NCBI GenBank assembly: GCA_024274785.1
Contig: JAJSAM010000059.1
Coordinates: 1-64,000 of the forward strand
Reading direction: 5' to 3'
Source of the DNA: Planctomycetota bacterium
Lineage (GTDB): Bacteria > Planctomycetota > JAJSAM01
DNA length: 64,000 bases
A model generated the notes under the pieces. It was not told the DNA's origin and made no database searches. It saw nothing but the letters and a program-made list of their open reading frames with translations. Within the stretch, counting starts at the first letter, position 1. The number at the start of each line of letters is the position of its first letter. The translations under genes were made by a program, and so were the position numbers. Below are positions 16,601 to 25,517 of this stretch, one piece after another.

Positions 16601-19600
16601 TCGTCGTTCTGGAAGGCGTAGAGAGCCAGAAGGCCGCGCTCCACCGCCCGGCGAAGCCGCTCCTTCAGGTTTGCGTTGGGGCTGCCGATCTTCTCGAGCG
16701 CGCGCTCCGCCGCGATGGCCGGAAGGAAGCGATTGATGGTCTGTTCCAGGCAGCCGTACGGAAAGCGGTCGAGATAGACGAGCGACTCGATCAGTGAGCC
16801 GTCGATCCCGGGAGAGAGGGTGATCCGGAACTCCTTCGTGCCGGGCAGGATCCCTTCCGGGAGGTTGAGCGTCACGAACTCCTGATCGAGCACCTCGCCG
16901 GACCGTCCCACCATCGAGCGCAGACCATGCGGCAGCACCTGCACCATGCTCTCGGTCGCGTCCTCAGCGCCCTCGGTCCGCACCGTGGCGGTCAGGCGCA
17001 CCTGGCCGCGAGAGGCGGCGGAGAGCTCGACATCCTGCGAGTGGATCTCGCCGGGGGCGAAGGTGCGGACGACTGCGGACGAGCCGGAGATCACCGCGTT
17101 CCTGCCGGTCACCCGGATGCCGACGTCCGCGGTCCGCCCGAGGTCGTTGTGCACCGTGGCGGTGATCGTGGCGCGGTCACCCTTCGTGAGAAAGCGCGGC
17201 GTATCGATCCGGACGAGCAGGTCCTTCCGCACGACCAGGCTTCCCCGGGCCTCCCCCACCAGATCGGCCCGGTCGACGCCGCGGGCCACGGCGCGCCAGG
17301 TGGTGAGATTGTCGGGAAGTTCGACGTTGACGACGGCAATACCGTCCGTGCCGGTGATCACGCTCGGCGCCCAGGCCGCGGTGTCCGCAAAGCGTCGGCG
17401 AGGGGTCGTCGGAGCGGCGGCCGGCAATGCGATGTCGAAGATGTTCTCGGTGCGGCCGCGGTAGTCGCCGGCCCGGCCGCGGGCGAAGAACAGACCCGCG
17501 GCAAGGTTCTTCGCGGCGGTATCCGGCGAAGCAACCCGGCCCGACGGGTCCGACGGTTCCCGGGTGTCGGGAGGCAGCCCGGCATGGCGGGCATCCTTCA
17601 GCTTCGACTCCAGGCGATCCATCAATTCCGCCTTGCGGTCGCCCCGGTTCCGCTTCTTCAGCGCCTGAGCCTTCTTCCCCCCCCCCCGGGCGCCGACGAA
17701 ACCCTCGGCGGCATCGTCGGAATCCTCGGATTCATACTCCTCGGGCCGGTTCGAGCGGCGCTGAAGCCGCTGAATGTAACGCCTGGTCTGGAGTTCGACG
17801 ATGGCCTGGTCCCGACAGGATCTCGCCTCGTAGTTCTCCGGGCTGACCTGCAGGGCCTTCCCGAACTCGATGATGGCGCCTTCCAGGTCTCCGCGGGACA
17901 TCAGCAACTTGCCGGCGCCCACATAGCGCATCGTCCGGTTGAACTTTTCGGGACCTTCCGCGCGGAGCTTTTCCCACAAGAGATCCTGGTTGGTCGCCCG
18001 CGTGACCCCCGCGTACCTGAAGGCATGCGAGCTGCCGGTGGACACCGAGTGAAGACGCCGGCGATCGTAGAAGAATGGCTTGATCTGCGGCGTGCCGTCC
18101 GGCCGGAGATCCAGGACCGCCTGGTCGATCAGGGCCAGTGCGATCTCCGCGGAGACCGGGTTGCCGAGGTGATCCTTCGCCATGATCTCGAAGGAGACCT
18201 CCTCCCGCGGCGCGGCCTCGTCGCGATCCGGAGTCACCGAGATGTCGAGGTACTTCAGCACGAAGACCTCGTCCCCGGCGGTGTAGAGCTTCGCCTGCCC
18301 GGGAATGGCGACCCGGAGGAATACGTTCGGGGAGAACTCGCCCTTCATCGGCAGACGCAGCGTCGTGGAGTGCGCGGTGATCGGAACCACCTGGTAGCGG
18401 AGGACACGCTCCCCCTCGTAGGTGAGCAGGGCGTGGACACCGATTGCGGGAGAGTTCAGCAGGACTTCGGCGGTTTCCCCTTCGCGGTAGACCTGCCGGC
18501 CCGCCACGAGCCGGGCGTGCCGGTTGAGATCTTCCGTCTCGCCGGCGATGGTCACCATCACTTTCCCGGAGACGACGCTCCCGGCGCGGTCCTTCGCGGT
18601 GAACCGCAGGACGTACTCGCCGGGCCGGCTGATCCTGACCTTCGCGGTGCCACGGCCGTCCTCACCGGTCTTTGCAGGGGCGCGCGAGACCACCGACTCG
18701 ATGACCTTGCCGCCTTCGCGGTTCTGCTTCGAAACGACGAGCTCTCCCGTCGCCGGAACCGGGAAGTGGATCGCATCGACCGTGGTCAGGCGGATGTCGA
18801 ATTCCTCAGCGGGCCGGTACACCTTCCGCTCGGCCTTCTGGATGACGTAGAACCCCTGCCGGGAGACGGTGACCATCGCCGTCTCGCGAACCCACTGGCG
18901 GTTCAGGTCCTGCGCCTCGAGGAGCACCAGGTAGCGTACGTCCTCGTCCCGATCGACGATATCCACCTCGATCGTCGCGTTGCCGTCCGCGTCGGTGACC
19001 ATCTCACCGGATTTGATCGGTACGAAAGCCTCCCCGGATTCGCTTCGCCGCTTCCGCTCCCGCTCCCGCTCCGGATCCTTCGTGAACCAGGCGAACTCGT
19101 CGTAGGAGGCTGCGTCGAAGCTGAACGGGCCGCGCGCGATGGTGTAGCGCAACCTGCTGCGGGGCACGACTCCCCCGAACAGGTAGCGAAGACTCACGGC
19201 GACCTCGGCGGTCTCGCCGGGCAGGTACGTCCGCCGATCGGTGCGGGCGGTGATGGTGAACTCCGGCTTCCTGTACTCCTCGACGACGAAGGAGCCGTTG
19301 AAGACGCCCTTCTTCTTCGTGCGGGCGAGGATCCGGTAGGTCCCGAGAGCGGCACTCTCCGGCAGGCGGAGGTCGCCGGTGAAGGTCCCGAATTCGCCGA
19401 CGACGACCTTCTCCTGGAAAACGACGGTATCCCGCGAATCCCGAACCTCGAGCGTGAGTTCCTCGCCTACCGGGGTCACGTAGGCGCCGTTTCCGGTGCG
19501 GCGGTAGATCCCGCGCAGGTGCACTTCGTGACCGGGGCGGTAGAGCGGCCGGTCGGTGGTGAGGAAGATCTTCGTGGAATAGCCGAAAGTGACGCCCCGG

Positions 19601-21732
19601 CCGACCTCGACGCCGGTTGCGGCCACGCTCCCGGCCAGGCTGGCGAAGACGCGCGCTTCGCCGGCGATCCCGGGGTCCTCGAAGAGGCAGACGCCGTCCG
19701 CGCCGGTCACGCCTTCCTTGCGGACACGGCTGGAATCGGCCAGCAGGACGCGAACGCCTTTTGCCGGCCGGCCGGTCCGGGAATCCACCGCGAACACCAG
19801 CGCCTGGTTCTTCGCGTGCTTCGTGACGATGGTCAGGTCGGAGACGAGGATCAGGGTCGAAGCGGAGAGGTCCTGTTCCTCGATGGTCACGATCCAGGCG
19901 CCCGGCCCGGGCAGCTCGAGAGGAATCTGCCGTTCGAAGAGCCGGTACTTCTCGAACCCGGCGGTGGGAACATCGAAGACTCTCTCCGGCTTCACGACGA
20001 CCACCGCCACATCCTCGATGCCGCCGAGTTGCAGCTTGCGGCGGAAGGTCTCTTCCGCATCGATGCGGTAAGCCTTGATCTCGAGTTCTTGGATGTTCCG
20101 GGTCCGGATCTTGAGATACGCCCGTTCGTCGGAGCGGAAGACGCGCTCGGTCTCGACCTCGAGGAGCTTCCGACGCAGTTCCTTCAGGAGGTTCTTCGCG
20201 ATGCCGGCTTCGCCGGACCTCGGGTAGCGGGCGACCAGGCCCTCGTACTCCTCGATGGCTTTCGCGAGGTTGCCCAGATCCTTCTCGTACACCCCTCCGA
20301 CGCGATAGAGCGCTGCGGGCGCGAACCCGGTCCCGGCGTACTTGCCGGCGGTCACCCGCCACTCTTCGATGGCCGCCGGGAAGTCCTTCCGAAGGGCCTC
20401 GATCTCCCCGAGCAGGTACTGTCCCTCGGCGGCCTTCTCGTGAACGGGGAACCCGGCGAGAAAACTGCGAAAACCCTTTTCGGCCCGGTCGAGGAACGGG
20501 GTGCGCTCGTGCTCCGGCGCCTCTTTGGCGTCCGCCAATGGCAGCAGGCCCTTCCGGTAGGCGGCGGTCGCGATCATCTGCTGGATGTTGCTCCAGAGCC
20601 GGTGGTTCGGCCACTTGCCGAGGAAGACCTTCCATTCCGCGATGGCGCGATCGAATTCGTGCAACAGGTAGTACGCGCGGGCGATCCGGTCCTGGGCGCC
20701 GGGGGAGCGTTCGGCGTCCGGGAATCGCGTCAGGAAGGCCCGGAAATCGGTGATGGCGCTGTCGTAGCGCCCGAACCGGTACCAGGCCTCGCCGATGCGG
20801 TACGCGATCTCCTCGGACCGCTCGTGGCTGGGATAGAGTTCGAGAAAGCGCCGGCAGATGTCAATTCCGCGGGTCAGCTCGAATTCGTCCTTCGTCGAGA
20901 GCAAACGGTAGGTCTCCGAAAGGACATCGAGGGCGAGTGGCGCAAGGGCCGTGTCCGGGTATCTCGAACCGACCTCTTTCAGGTACTTCCGCGCCTCGAT
21001 CTCGTTGCCCATGCGGTGCAGGGCGGTGCCGATGTAGTACGTCGCCTCGTCGGCCCACTCGCACTCCGGCCATTTTTCGAGGAGCGCCTTCCACTCGGCC
21101 ACGGCCGGCGCCCAGGCCTTGAGTTCGTAGCGGCAAACCGCGATGCGGTGGGAGATGGTCGCCGCGGATTCCGGGTCGGTGAAGATGGAGCGGGCCTTAA
21201 GGAAGTAGTCGAGGGCCCGGCGGTAGTCCTTGACGAGCTGCGGCCGGCCGAACTCGTCCGGTTGCTCCTCGCCCTCGTAGGCCTTGCGGGCCAGCTCGAG
21301 GTAATAGCCCGCAACCGTCCGCAGGTGCGCATCCCCTGACAGAAATGCGACTTCCGTCTCGTAGATGCGCGCCGCGTCCTTGAAGCCCCGCATGCGGGAG
21401 TAGGCGTCCGCCATGAGGTAACGGACCTTCCGGCCGCGAGGTGACTCCGGAAACCGCGACAGGAAACTCCGTCCGTCGGCCAGGGCCGCCTCGTGGTTCC
21501 CGAGCAGGGTCTTCGCCCGGATCAGGGTGATCGAGGCCTGTTCCGCCTCCTCGCCGTCGGGGATTTTCGAAAGGAAGGCCGACAGCAGGCGGGCGGCGGT
21601 GCCGTAATCCCGGTCCGCCATGGCCGACCGGGCCTGATCGAGTTCGGAGGGCGCAAGGAGGCCCTGCGCAAACGACACCCCGAGGGTGACCACGACGAGG
21701 GTGAGGCCGATAAGGGCGATCCGGTATCGCAT
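13693..21732 (-). CDS. Giant TPR/alpha-2-macroglobulin family protein
   Basis: A 2679-residue secreted protein with a signal peptide at 1-22. Residues about 25-530 are TPR repeats of the YbgF/outer-membrane-assembly kind. A macroglobulin core follows with MG-type beta domains. The thioester domain carries P-Y-G-C-L-E-Q near residue 1660, where Cys and Gln form the internal thioester, and an alpha-helical complement-like domain follows (F-G-W-F-S). After about 2030 a second TPR block is followed by beta domains resembling those after the first TPR block. Bacterial members usually trap proteases or bind TPR partners in the periplasm; typical length is about 1600-1900, so this one is extended. 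It has an 11-base G tract in the coding strand (17687-17677). ATG 21732 has GGAGAG upstream. Confidence 0.9.
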   Translation of the reverse strand: MRYRIALIGLTLVVVTLGVSFAQGLLAPSELDQARSAMADRDYGTAARLLSAFLSKIPDGEEAEQASITLIRAKTLLGNHEAALADGRSFLSRFPESPRGRKVRYLMADAYSRMRGFKDAARIYETEVAFLSGDAHLRTVAGYYLELARKAYEGEEQPDEFGRPQLVKDYRRALDYFLKARSIFTDPESAATISHRIAVCRYELKAWAPAVAEWKALLEKWPECEWADEATYYIGTALHRMGNEIEARKYLKEVGSRYPDTALAPLALDVLSETYRLLSTKDEFELTRGIDICRRFLELYPSHERSEEIAYRIGEAWYRFGRYDSAITDFRAFLTRFPDAERSPGAQDRIARAYYLLHEFDRAIAEWKVFLGKWPNHRLWSNIQQMIATAAYRKGLLPLADAKEAPEHERTPFLDRAEKGFRSFLAGFPVHEKAAEGQYLLGEIEALRKDFPAAIEEWRVTAGKYAGTGFAPAALYRVGGVYEKDLGNLAKAIEEYEGLVARYPRSGEAGIAKNLLKELRRKLLEVETERVFRSDERAYLKIRTRNIQELEIKAYRIDAEETFRRKLQLGGIEDVAVVVVKPERVFDVPTAGFEKYRLFERQIPLELPGPGAWIVTIEEQDLSASTLILVSDLTIVTKHAKNQALVFAVDSRTGRPAKGVRVLLADSSRVRKEGVTGADGVCLFEDPGIAGEARVFASLAGSVAATGVEVGRGVTFGYSTKIFLTTDRPLYRPGHEVHLRGIYRRTGNGAYVTPVGEELTLEVRDSRDTVVFQEKVVVGEFGTFTGDLRLPESAALGTYRILARTKKKGVFNGSFVVEEYRKPEFTITARTDRRTYLPGETAEVAVSLRYLFGGVVPRSRLRYTIARGPFSFDAASYDEFAWFTKDPERERERKRRSESGEAFVPIKSGEMVTDADGNATIEVDIVDRDEDVRYLVLLEAQDLNRQWVRETAMVTVSRQGFYVIQKAERKVYRPAEEFDIRLTTVDAIHFPVPATGELVVSKQNREGGKVIESVVSRAPAKTGEDGRGTAKVRISRPGEYVLRFTAKDRAGSVVSGKVMVTIAGETEDLNRHARLVAGRQVYREGETAEVLLNSPAIGVHALLTYEGERVLRYQVVPITAHSTTLRLPMKGEFSPNVFLRVAIPGQAKLYTAGDEVFVLKYLDISVTPDRDEAAPREEVSFEIMAKDHLGNPVSAEIALALIDQAVLDLRPDGTPQIKPFFYDRRRLHSVSTGSSHAFRYAGVTRATNQDLLWEKLRAEGPEKFNRTMRYVGAGKLLMSRGDLEGAIIEFGKALQVSPENYEARSCRDQAIVELQTRRYIQRLQRRSNRPEEYESEDSDDAAEGFVGARGGGKKAQALKKRNRGDRKAELMDRLESKLKDARHAGLPPDTREPSDPSGRVASPDTAAKNLAAGLFFARGRAGDYRGRTENIFDIALPAAAPTTPRRRFADTAAWAPSVITGTDGIAVVNVELPDNLTTWRAVARGVDRADLVGEARGSLVVRKDLLVRIDTPRFLTKGDRATITATVHNDLGRTADVGIRVTGRNAVISGSSAVVRTFAPGEIHSQDVELSAASRGQVRLTATVRTEGAEDATESMVQVLPHGLRSMVGRSGEVLDQEFVTLNLPEGILPGTKEFRITLSPGIDGSLIESLVYLDRFPYGCLEQTINRFLPAIAAERALEKIGSPNANLKERLRRAVERGLLALYAFQNDDGSFGWFSGRRQSAARKAKAGPDPMMTALALLAIEWSRASGYRISPNHRDRAIAAAQRLVKQTKENTGKAYLLLALASAGSAPLADLNQVYRYRDGLDSHALATLLMAMSRSGRDYNAISLARILRSRAVLSDGLVHWAGSGRHGAMNDVETTAYALRALLTVEPESDLVDGAARWLIANRQGRKWNSTRDTGAAITALSSYLLFRDVVRSDFTVEVWLNGGEMPYQKIRVAGGKIAGDQRRTIIVDGARLKTGKNTVRFVKRGPGRLFYTLSLDYYTDGGDFEPAGNLIALDRTYVEFTPPVEVKKGERKIRPGFTVVRPDARPEEDPGDAISRAGSGDKFKVRLKLTAREALSYVIVTDPLPAGVEVVSGLTTGPVDWEERRDEKQVFFLSNVPQGEVEITYVVQAIHPGKYDAMPAMAWPMYEPAIWGRSGLSELTVVPESGVVGSEGGPETITPDEIYYLAARDFKAGRFAAVKLSLTHLIENFKLQDQFLEESLAMLMRSCFALGDAKTAVSAFEQLRELNPRRGPRNTAERTSLARAYHEIGEHERALPLFMRVTDEYFAAEVAVADTYRAIDNPYLAQEFTKRLVRSYPDSNAVIDQAYRTALRYLDLRVPEEMAKGRKVPGMDTGLMLPEALAAFREIVAEQPDGPFADDASKMIVSILNRMELPEQAIVEAERFLDRYKHSVHLDDVYWYLAEAWFNSDRTAKALEVGQEILDRKFPVKAGSAELRTSPFVPHVKYLFAKIYHLSGELGKAVEYYKSVEREFEDARDALAFLTRRDFRLPESATFTEGEEVSLTLSRKNIESLEVRIYPVDLMLLVAVQKDLSRAHEIDLTGIAPTEKSTKYFKGGGDHRWHEEQLSLGNRPKGAYLVVARAGDLVRTSIVLVSNLSISLQKSGNRLRVYAEDALTREPVGNVFVKVTDGKKIRARGFTDARGVFTCEGFKGMVIVVAGSKTGHDALLRR

Positions 21733-21853
21733 GTGCTCGCTCTCCAGTTCTGGGTCCGCAGGATGTTACGTCCCCGATCCGAAGAGGTTACCGCCTGGAG
21801 TTGCCCAGGGGTCAATCGGTGAAGATGCGGGGCTTGCCCTCGGTCGCGAAGAG

Positions 21854-22258
21854 CTAGCCGGTCTGCACGGACTTGCCCTCGGGATGCTCGTAGGGGAGGA
21901 AGACATTCAGGGCCGCGCCGTCCCTCGTCTCCAGGTAGACACGCACGGCGTCGGAGTGGTGGTCCACATCCTCACGCACGAAGTGGATGTCGAAACAGAG
22001 CCCGGCGGAGCGGTGGGCGCCCTTCCGGATCTGGTCGCAGAGAGCCTCGAAGGCTTCCTGGGGGGAGACTTCGGGGTCATCGGGAGCGCTGATCGTCCGG
22101 ATTTCCCGGATTTCCCCATCGGCGGTGACGACCGCTGCGCGCGGGAACACCTCGCGGTTCTGCTCGAGATCCTCGATGGCGCCAGGCATGAGGTGGTTGA
22201 GCAGGGTTTCACCGTCTTCGGCCATGAGTTCGGAGTCGCCTTCATATCTCGTCGTCAC
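21854..22258 (-). CDS. Hypothetical small protein
   Basis: A 134-residue soluble acidic protein. The middle reads as alternating strand and helix (A-A-V-V-T-A-D-G-E-I-R-E-I, then F-D-I-H-F-V-R-E-D-V), and it ends in H-P-E-G-K-S-V-Q-T-G. I do not recognise the family. GTG at 22258 is preferred because AAAGGA lies 7 nt upstream; ATG 22225 is an alternative. It is transcribed away from the rubrerythrin gene across a 103-bp divergent intergenic region. Confidence 0.6.
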   Translation of the reverse strand: MTTRYEGDSELMAEDGETLLNHLMPGAIEDLEQNREVFPRAAVVTADGEIREIRTISAPDDPEVSPQEAFEALCDQIRKGAHRSAGLCFDIHFVREDVDHHSDAVRVYLETRDGAALNVFLPYEHPEGKSVQTG

Positions 22259-22286
22259 GGGCTGGTCCTTTCGCCGCCAGTTCACT

Positions 22287-22314
22287 TTGATTTGGTTCCG
22301 CTGAGATCTACACT
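22287..22314 (+). promoter_or_regulatory. Promoter of the rubrerythrin gene
   Basis: TTGATT, 16 nt, TACACT, in the divergent intergenic region, giving a leader of about 40 nt. Confidence 0.5.
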
Positions 22315-22361
22315 TTGTACTCATCACCGCACGCGTATCCAACCAAGTCACGGAAACCATC

Positions 22362-22892
22362 ATGAGCGACGAGAAAAAGCCCCTGACCCTGAGCGAAGCG
22401 ATCGAGATCGCCCTCGAGTACGAGAACAACGTAAGAGACCTGTACGTGGAATCCGCATCGAAGGCCACCGAGGAGGTCGGCGAGCGGATCTTCAATCGCC
22501 TGGCCAGGGAGGAGCAGGGTCACGTCAACTACCTGACGGCCCGCCAGAAGGAGTGGGAGCAGACCGGCAAGATCAACATCGTCCCGGTCGGTACCCTCCT
22601 CCCGACGCGCGAGCGCCTCACCGCGGGGCTGGCCACGCTGGAATCGAAGGTCGAGACCTACGACTGGACCCTCGAGATCGAGCTCTTGAAGAAGGCCCGC
22701 GCCGCCGAGGCCGAGACGGGCGCCTTCTACAAGCGGATGGTGGCCGAGCTCGACGAGGAGGGCCGGAACCTCTTCCGCGAGTTTCTCGAGATCGAGGATG
22801 CCCACTACGACCTGGTCCAGCTCCAGCTCGAGGCCCTGGAAGGTGGCGGCTTCTGGTTCGACTGCATGGAGTTCAGCCTGGAAGGCGCGTAA
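22362..22892 (+). CDS. Rubrerythrin/ferritin-like diiron protein
   Basis: A 176-residue four-helix-bundle protein with paired carboxylate/His motifs: E-Y-E near 20, E-E-Q-G-H near 51-55, E-A-E-T near 118 and E-I-E-D-A-H-Y near 145. This is the diiron pattern of rubrerythrins. It lacks a C-terminal rubredoxin Cys4 domain, so it belongs to the short ferritin-like group and would need an external electron donor for peroxide reduction. The stop codon directly abuts an arm of a type-C inverted-repeat element that fills the space up to the convergent phosphofructokinase gene. Confidence 0.8.
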   Translation: MSDEKKPLTLSEAIEIALEYENNVRDLYVESASKATEEVGERIFNRLAREEQGHVNYLTARQKEWEQTGKINIVPVGTLLPTRERLTAGLATLESKVETYDWTLEIELLKKARAAEAETGAFYKRMVAELDEEGRNLFREFLEIEDAHYDLVQLQLEALEGGGFWFDCMEFSLEGA

Positions 22893-23108
22893 CCGGGGTC
22901 AGGTCTGACATTTGTCCTGAACCTGACATTTCCCCTCGCCGGAGGCGCGCTCCAGTGGCCGGACGGGCCGGCGACGTTCCACTGCTCTGACCAGCTTTCC
23001 CGGGCAGGCGGGCCAGGCTGCCCAGCCAGCGGACAGGGATGCCGGGTCCGCGGCCTGGCCACACTCACCGGGACAGTTCGGGTATGAGCGCCGCGGACCT
23101 GACCCCGG
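22893..23108. repeat. Type-C inverted-repeat element (REPIN/MITE-like), copy 1
   Basis: The left arm CCGGGGTCAGGTCTGACATT (from 22893) and right arm GGACCTGACCCCGG (23095-23108) are inverted. A partial inner copy (CCTGACATT) also lies on the left side. The element exactly fills the gap between the stop codons of the convergent rubrerythrin and pfk genes, touching one and 3 bp from the other. Confidence 0.75.
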
Positions 23109-23111
23109 ACG

Positions 23112-24314
23112 TTACGCCAGCTTCTTCGGGACCTGTGGGGCGAAGATCCGGGTGACCTGCGGAAGCTTGCCGATCAGGGGGAAGGCGTAGTCCACGAACG
23201 GCTGGGTGATGTCGTTGCCGGCCGGGTTCACGTACTCCCGCGGCATCGTCTTCGTGACCCGCGCCACGTCCTTCAGATCGGCGAAGGTGTAGTCCACCGC
23301 GTAGTTGCCGATCCGCCGGATGGCCACGGAGCCGTCGCGATCGTTGATGATGCAGAACTCGGCGGCCTTCTCCCCCACCTCGCGGGCCTCGGCCTGATCC
23401 ACCTCGCTGACGCAGCCGAGGAAGCTCCGCTGGAGGTAGCCGAGCGTGTCGGCCCGGACGCGTTTGAACGACGTGTCCTGCTTCACGAATGAGGCGAGGA
23501 GGTCGCCGAGGGCGCCGCTGCCGGAGAGCTGGACATTCCCGTGCGCATCCGTCTCCCCGCCGCTGAACTTGGCCGCGATGAGCGTTCCCTCTTCGTCGTG
23601 GATCCCCTCGGAGACAGCCACCACACAACGGCCGTGGGTCTCCATCGTCATGGTGATGTCGTGGACGAACTGCTTCCGGGAGAAGCTCACCTCCGGGACG
23701 TAGACCAGGTGCGGTCCGTCATCCCGGTACACGCGCCCCAGCGCCGCGGCGCCGGTCAGGAAACCCGCATGCCGGCCCATGACCACACCGATGTAGACAC
23801 CGGGAATGGCACGGTTGTCGAGGTTCACGCCGGCGAACGCCTGGGCCACGAATTTCGCCGCGGAGCCGTAGCCCGGGCAGTGGTCGGTGACCATCAGGTC
23901 GTTGTCTATCGTCTTCGGAATGTGGCAGACGCGAATCGTATCGCCGGCTTTTCGCGCCTCCTCGGAGACGATGTAGCAGGTGTCCGCGGAGTCGTTGCCG
24001 CCGACGTAGAAGAAGTACTTCACGTCGTGCGCCTTGAGAACCTTGAAGATCCTCTCGCAGTAGGCCGCGTCCGGTTTGTCCCGCGTGCTGCAAAGCCCGG
24101 AGGATGGGGTTTCGGCCATCGATTCCAGGTTTCGGGTGGTCGTCTCGGTGAGGTCGTAGATCTCCTCGTCGATGATCCCGCGCACGCCGTGAATGGCGCC
24201 GTAGATGCGGCGAACTTCAGGATAGCGACGAGCCTGGGACAACATTCCGGCCACACTCTGATTGATGACCGCGGTGGGGCCTCCGCCCTGCGCGATGAGC
24301 ACGTTCCCTTGCAT
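23112..24314 (-). CDS. pfp: 6-phosphofructokinase, PPi-dependent type
   Basis: A 400-residue PfkA-family kinase with the N-terminal phosphoryl-donor loop G-G-G-P-T-A. The motif G-G-N-D-S, with Asp in place of the Gly found in ATP enzymes, and P-K-T-I-D-N-D at the substrate Asp follow; then G-V-V-M-G-R-H. The G-G-N/D-D signature points to pyrophosphate as the donor in place of ATP, making the step reversible between fructose-6-phosphate and fructose-1,6-bisphosphate. ATG 24314 is chosen because AGGAGAG lies 5-8 nt upstream; a GTG one codon earlier is in frame. Divergent from the HtrA gene, with a 72-bp gap. Confidence 0.88.
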   Translation of the reverse strand: MQGNVLIAQGGGPTAVINQSVAGMLSQARRYPEVRRIYGAIHGVRGIIDEEIYDLTETTTRNLESMAETPSSGLCSTRDKPDAAYCERIFKVLKAHDVKYFFYVGGNDSADTCYIVSEEARKAGDTIRVCHIPKTIDNDLMVTDHCPGYGSAAKFVAQAFAGVNLDNRAIPGVYIGVVMGRHAGFLTGAAALGRVYRDDGPHLVYVPEVSFSRKQFVHDITMTMETHGRCVVAVSEGIHDEEGTLIAAKFSGGETDAHGNVQLSGSGALGDLLASFVKQDTSFKRVRADTLGYLQRSFLGCVSEVDQAEAREVGEKAAEFCIINDRDGSVAIRRIGNYAVDYTFADLKDVARVTKTMPREYVNPAGNDITQPFVDYAFPLIGKLPQVTRIFAPQVPKKLA

Positions 24315-24351
24315 CACGTCTCTCCTGTCGTCATTCCCGGACGAGCCCTAA

Positions 24352-24380
24352 TGGTGAAGCGAGAGTTTACCCCGTATCAT
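24352..24380 (+). promoter_or_regulatory. Promoter of a probable leaderless htrA-like transcript
   Basis: TGGTGA, 17 nt, TATCAT, then 6 nt to the ATG at 24387. There is no Shine-Dalgarno. Confidence 0.5.
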
Positions 24381-24386
24381 CTTGCT

Positions 24387-25517
24387 ATGCCGAGACTCAC
24401 GAAGTTCGCCACCGCGCTGCTGCTTTTCGCCCTCATCGCCGCCCCCACGCCCACCTCCGCCGGGGATGCCGGGAAGGGCTCGGCCAGTCGTTTCACCGAG
24501 GCGGAGCTCGAAGTCCTCGAGAAGGCTCAGAAGTTCGAACGGGAGCTGGTCCGGGTGGTGGAGAAGGTGCGGCCCGCCTCGGTCAGCATCGAGAACTGGC
24601 AGAAGGTGGGCGGAGTGATCCGGCCGAGAGGCCAGGGATCGGGCGTGATCATCTCCGGCAAGGGCTACATCCTCACCAACCAGCACGTGGTGCAGGGCGC
24701 CGTGGAGATCTGGGTGTCGCTCTACGATCATCGGCGCTTCAAGGCCCGGCTCGTCGGCAACGACCCACGCGGCGACGTGGCGCTCCTGAAGATCAGCGGG
24801 TCCCGGTTCAAGTACAAGGACCCGCGGCGCGGCCGCCCGGATCGACTCTCCGCCGGGGAATGGGTCATCGCCACCGGGAACCCCTTCGGACTGGCGGGCG
24901 ACGGCGAGCCGGTCGTGACCTTCGGGGTGGTTTCCGGCCTGGAGCGCATCCTCCCCGGCCAGTTCTTCTACGGCGACGCCATCCAGCACGACGCGAAGAT
25001 CAACCCCGGCAACTCCGGCGGCCCTCTCTGGGACACGAACGGCAACCTGCTCGGCATCAACGGAAAGATCGCCACCAACAACGCGAGCGGCGGCGGCCCA
25101 TCGAGCTCCGGAGCGGGCTACACCATTCCGATCGACCAGATCCGCAACTTCCTCGATGCGATGCTCGCGGGCCGCCCGGTGCGCCACGGCGACGAGATCC
25201 TCGGCATCGAGCAGGTGAAAACCCACTACGACCGGGACGGCACCGCGAACGGTGCCCGGGTGGAGAAGGTGCGGGACGCGAGCCCCGCGGCCCTGGCCCG
25301 GAGCGGCGGCGTGCGGGTGGGTGACGTCGTGGTCAAGGTCGTCGTGAACGGAAAGCCCTACACCATTCGCACCATGACCGACTTCATCACCCGGATCTCA
25401 CCGCTGGCGGAAGGCTCGAGGCTCTCGCTGGTCGTCGTCCGCGGCCGCAAGCGGGTGAGCATCGGCAACATCGTGCTCGAAGTGAAGAAGGAGAAGAAGG
25501 GCCGGGGAAAGAGATGA
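24387..25517 (+). CDS. HtrA/DegP-type serine protease with PDZ domain
   Basis: A 376-residue exported protease. It has a signal peptide (about 1-25, ending T-S-A-G), then a trypsin-like domain with a complete triad: His in L-T-N-Q-H-V-V (near 98), Asp in G-D-V-A-L-L (near 131) and Ser in N-P-G-N-S-G-G-P (near 211). One C-terminal PDZ domain follows (about 265-375; S-G-G-V-R-V-G-D-V-V). It is a periplasmic quality-control protease by family. Its TGA overlaps the ATG of the next gene (ATGA), so the two are translationally coupled. Confidence 0.9.
   Translation: MPRLTKFATALLLFALIAAPTPTSAGDAGKGSASRFTEAELEVLEKAQKFERELVRVVEKVRPASVSIENWQKVGGVIRPRGQGSGVIISGKGYILTNQHVVQGAVEIWVSLYDHRRFKARLVGNDPRGDVALLKISGSRFKYKDPRRGRPDRLSAGEWVIATGNPFGLAGDGEPVVTFGVVSGLERILPGQFFYGDAIQHDAKINPGNSGGPLWDTNGNLLGINGKIATNNASGGGPSSSGAGYTIPIDQIRNFLDAMLAGRPVRHGDEILGIEQVKTHYDRDGTANGARVEKVRDASPAALARSGGVRVGDVVVKVVVNGKPYTIRTMTDFITRISPLAEGSRLSLVVVRGRKRVSIGNIVLEVKKEKKGRGKR

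Noticed and set aside
16927..21339. A 1470-residue open frame on the plus strand
   Set aside because: It is antisense to the alpha-2-macroglobulin gene; its composition (Arg, Gly, Asp, Val, His) is the usual shadow of high-GC coding DNA. Similar long antisense frames at 30553-32757, 33324-34922, 43736-46198, 46235-47638 and 49496-51997 are rejected for the same reason.
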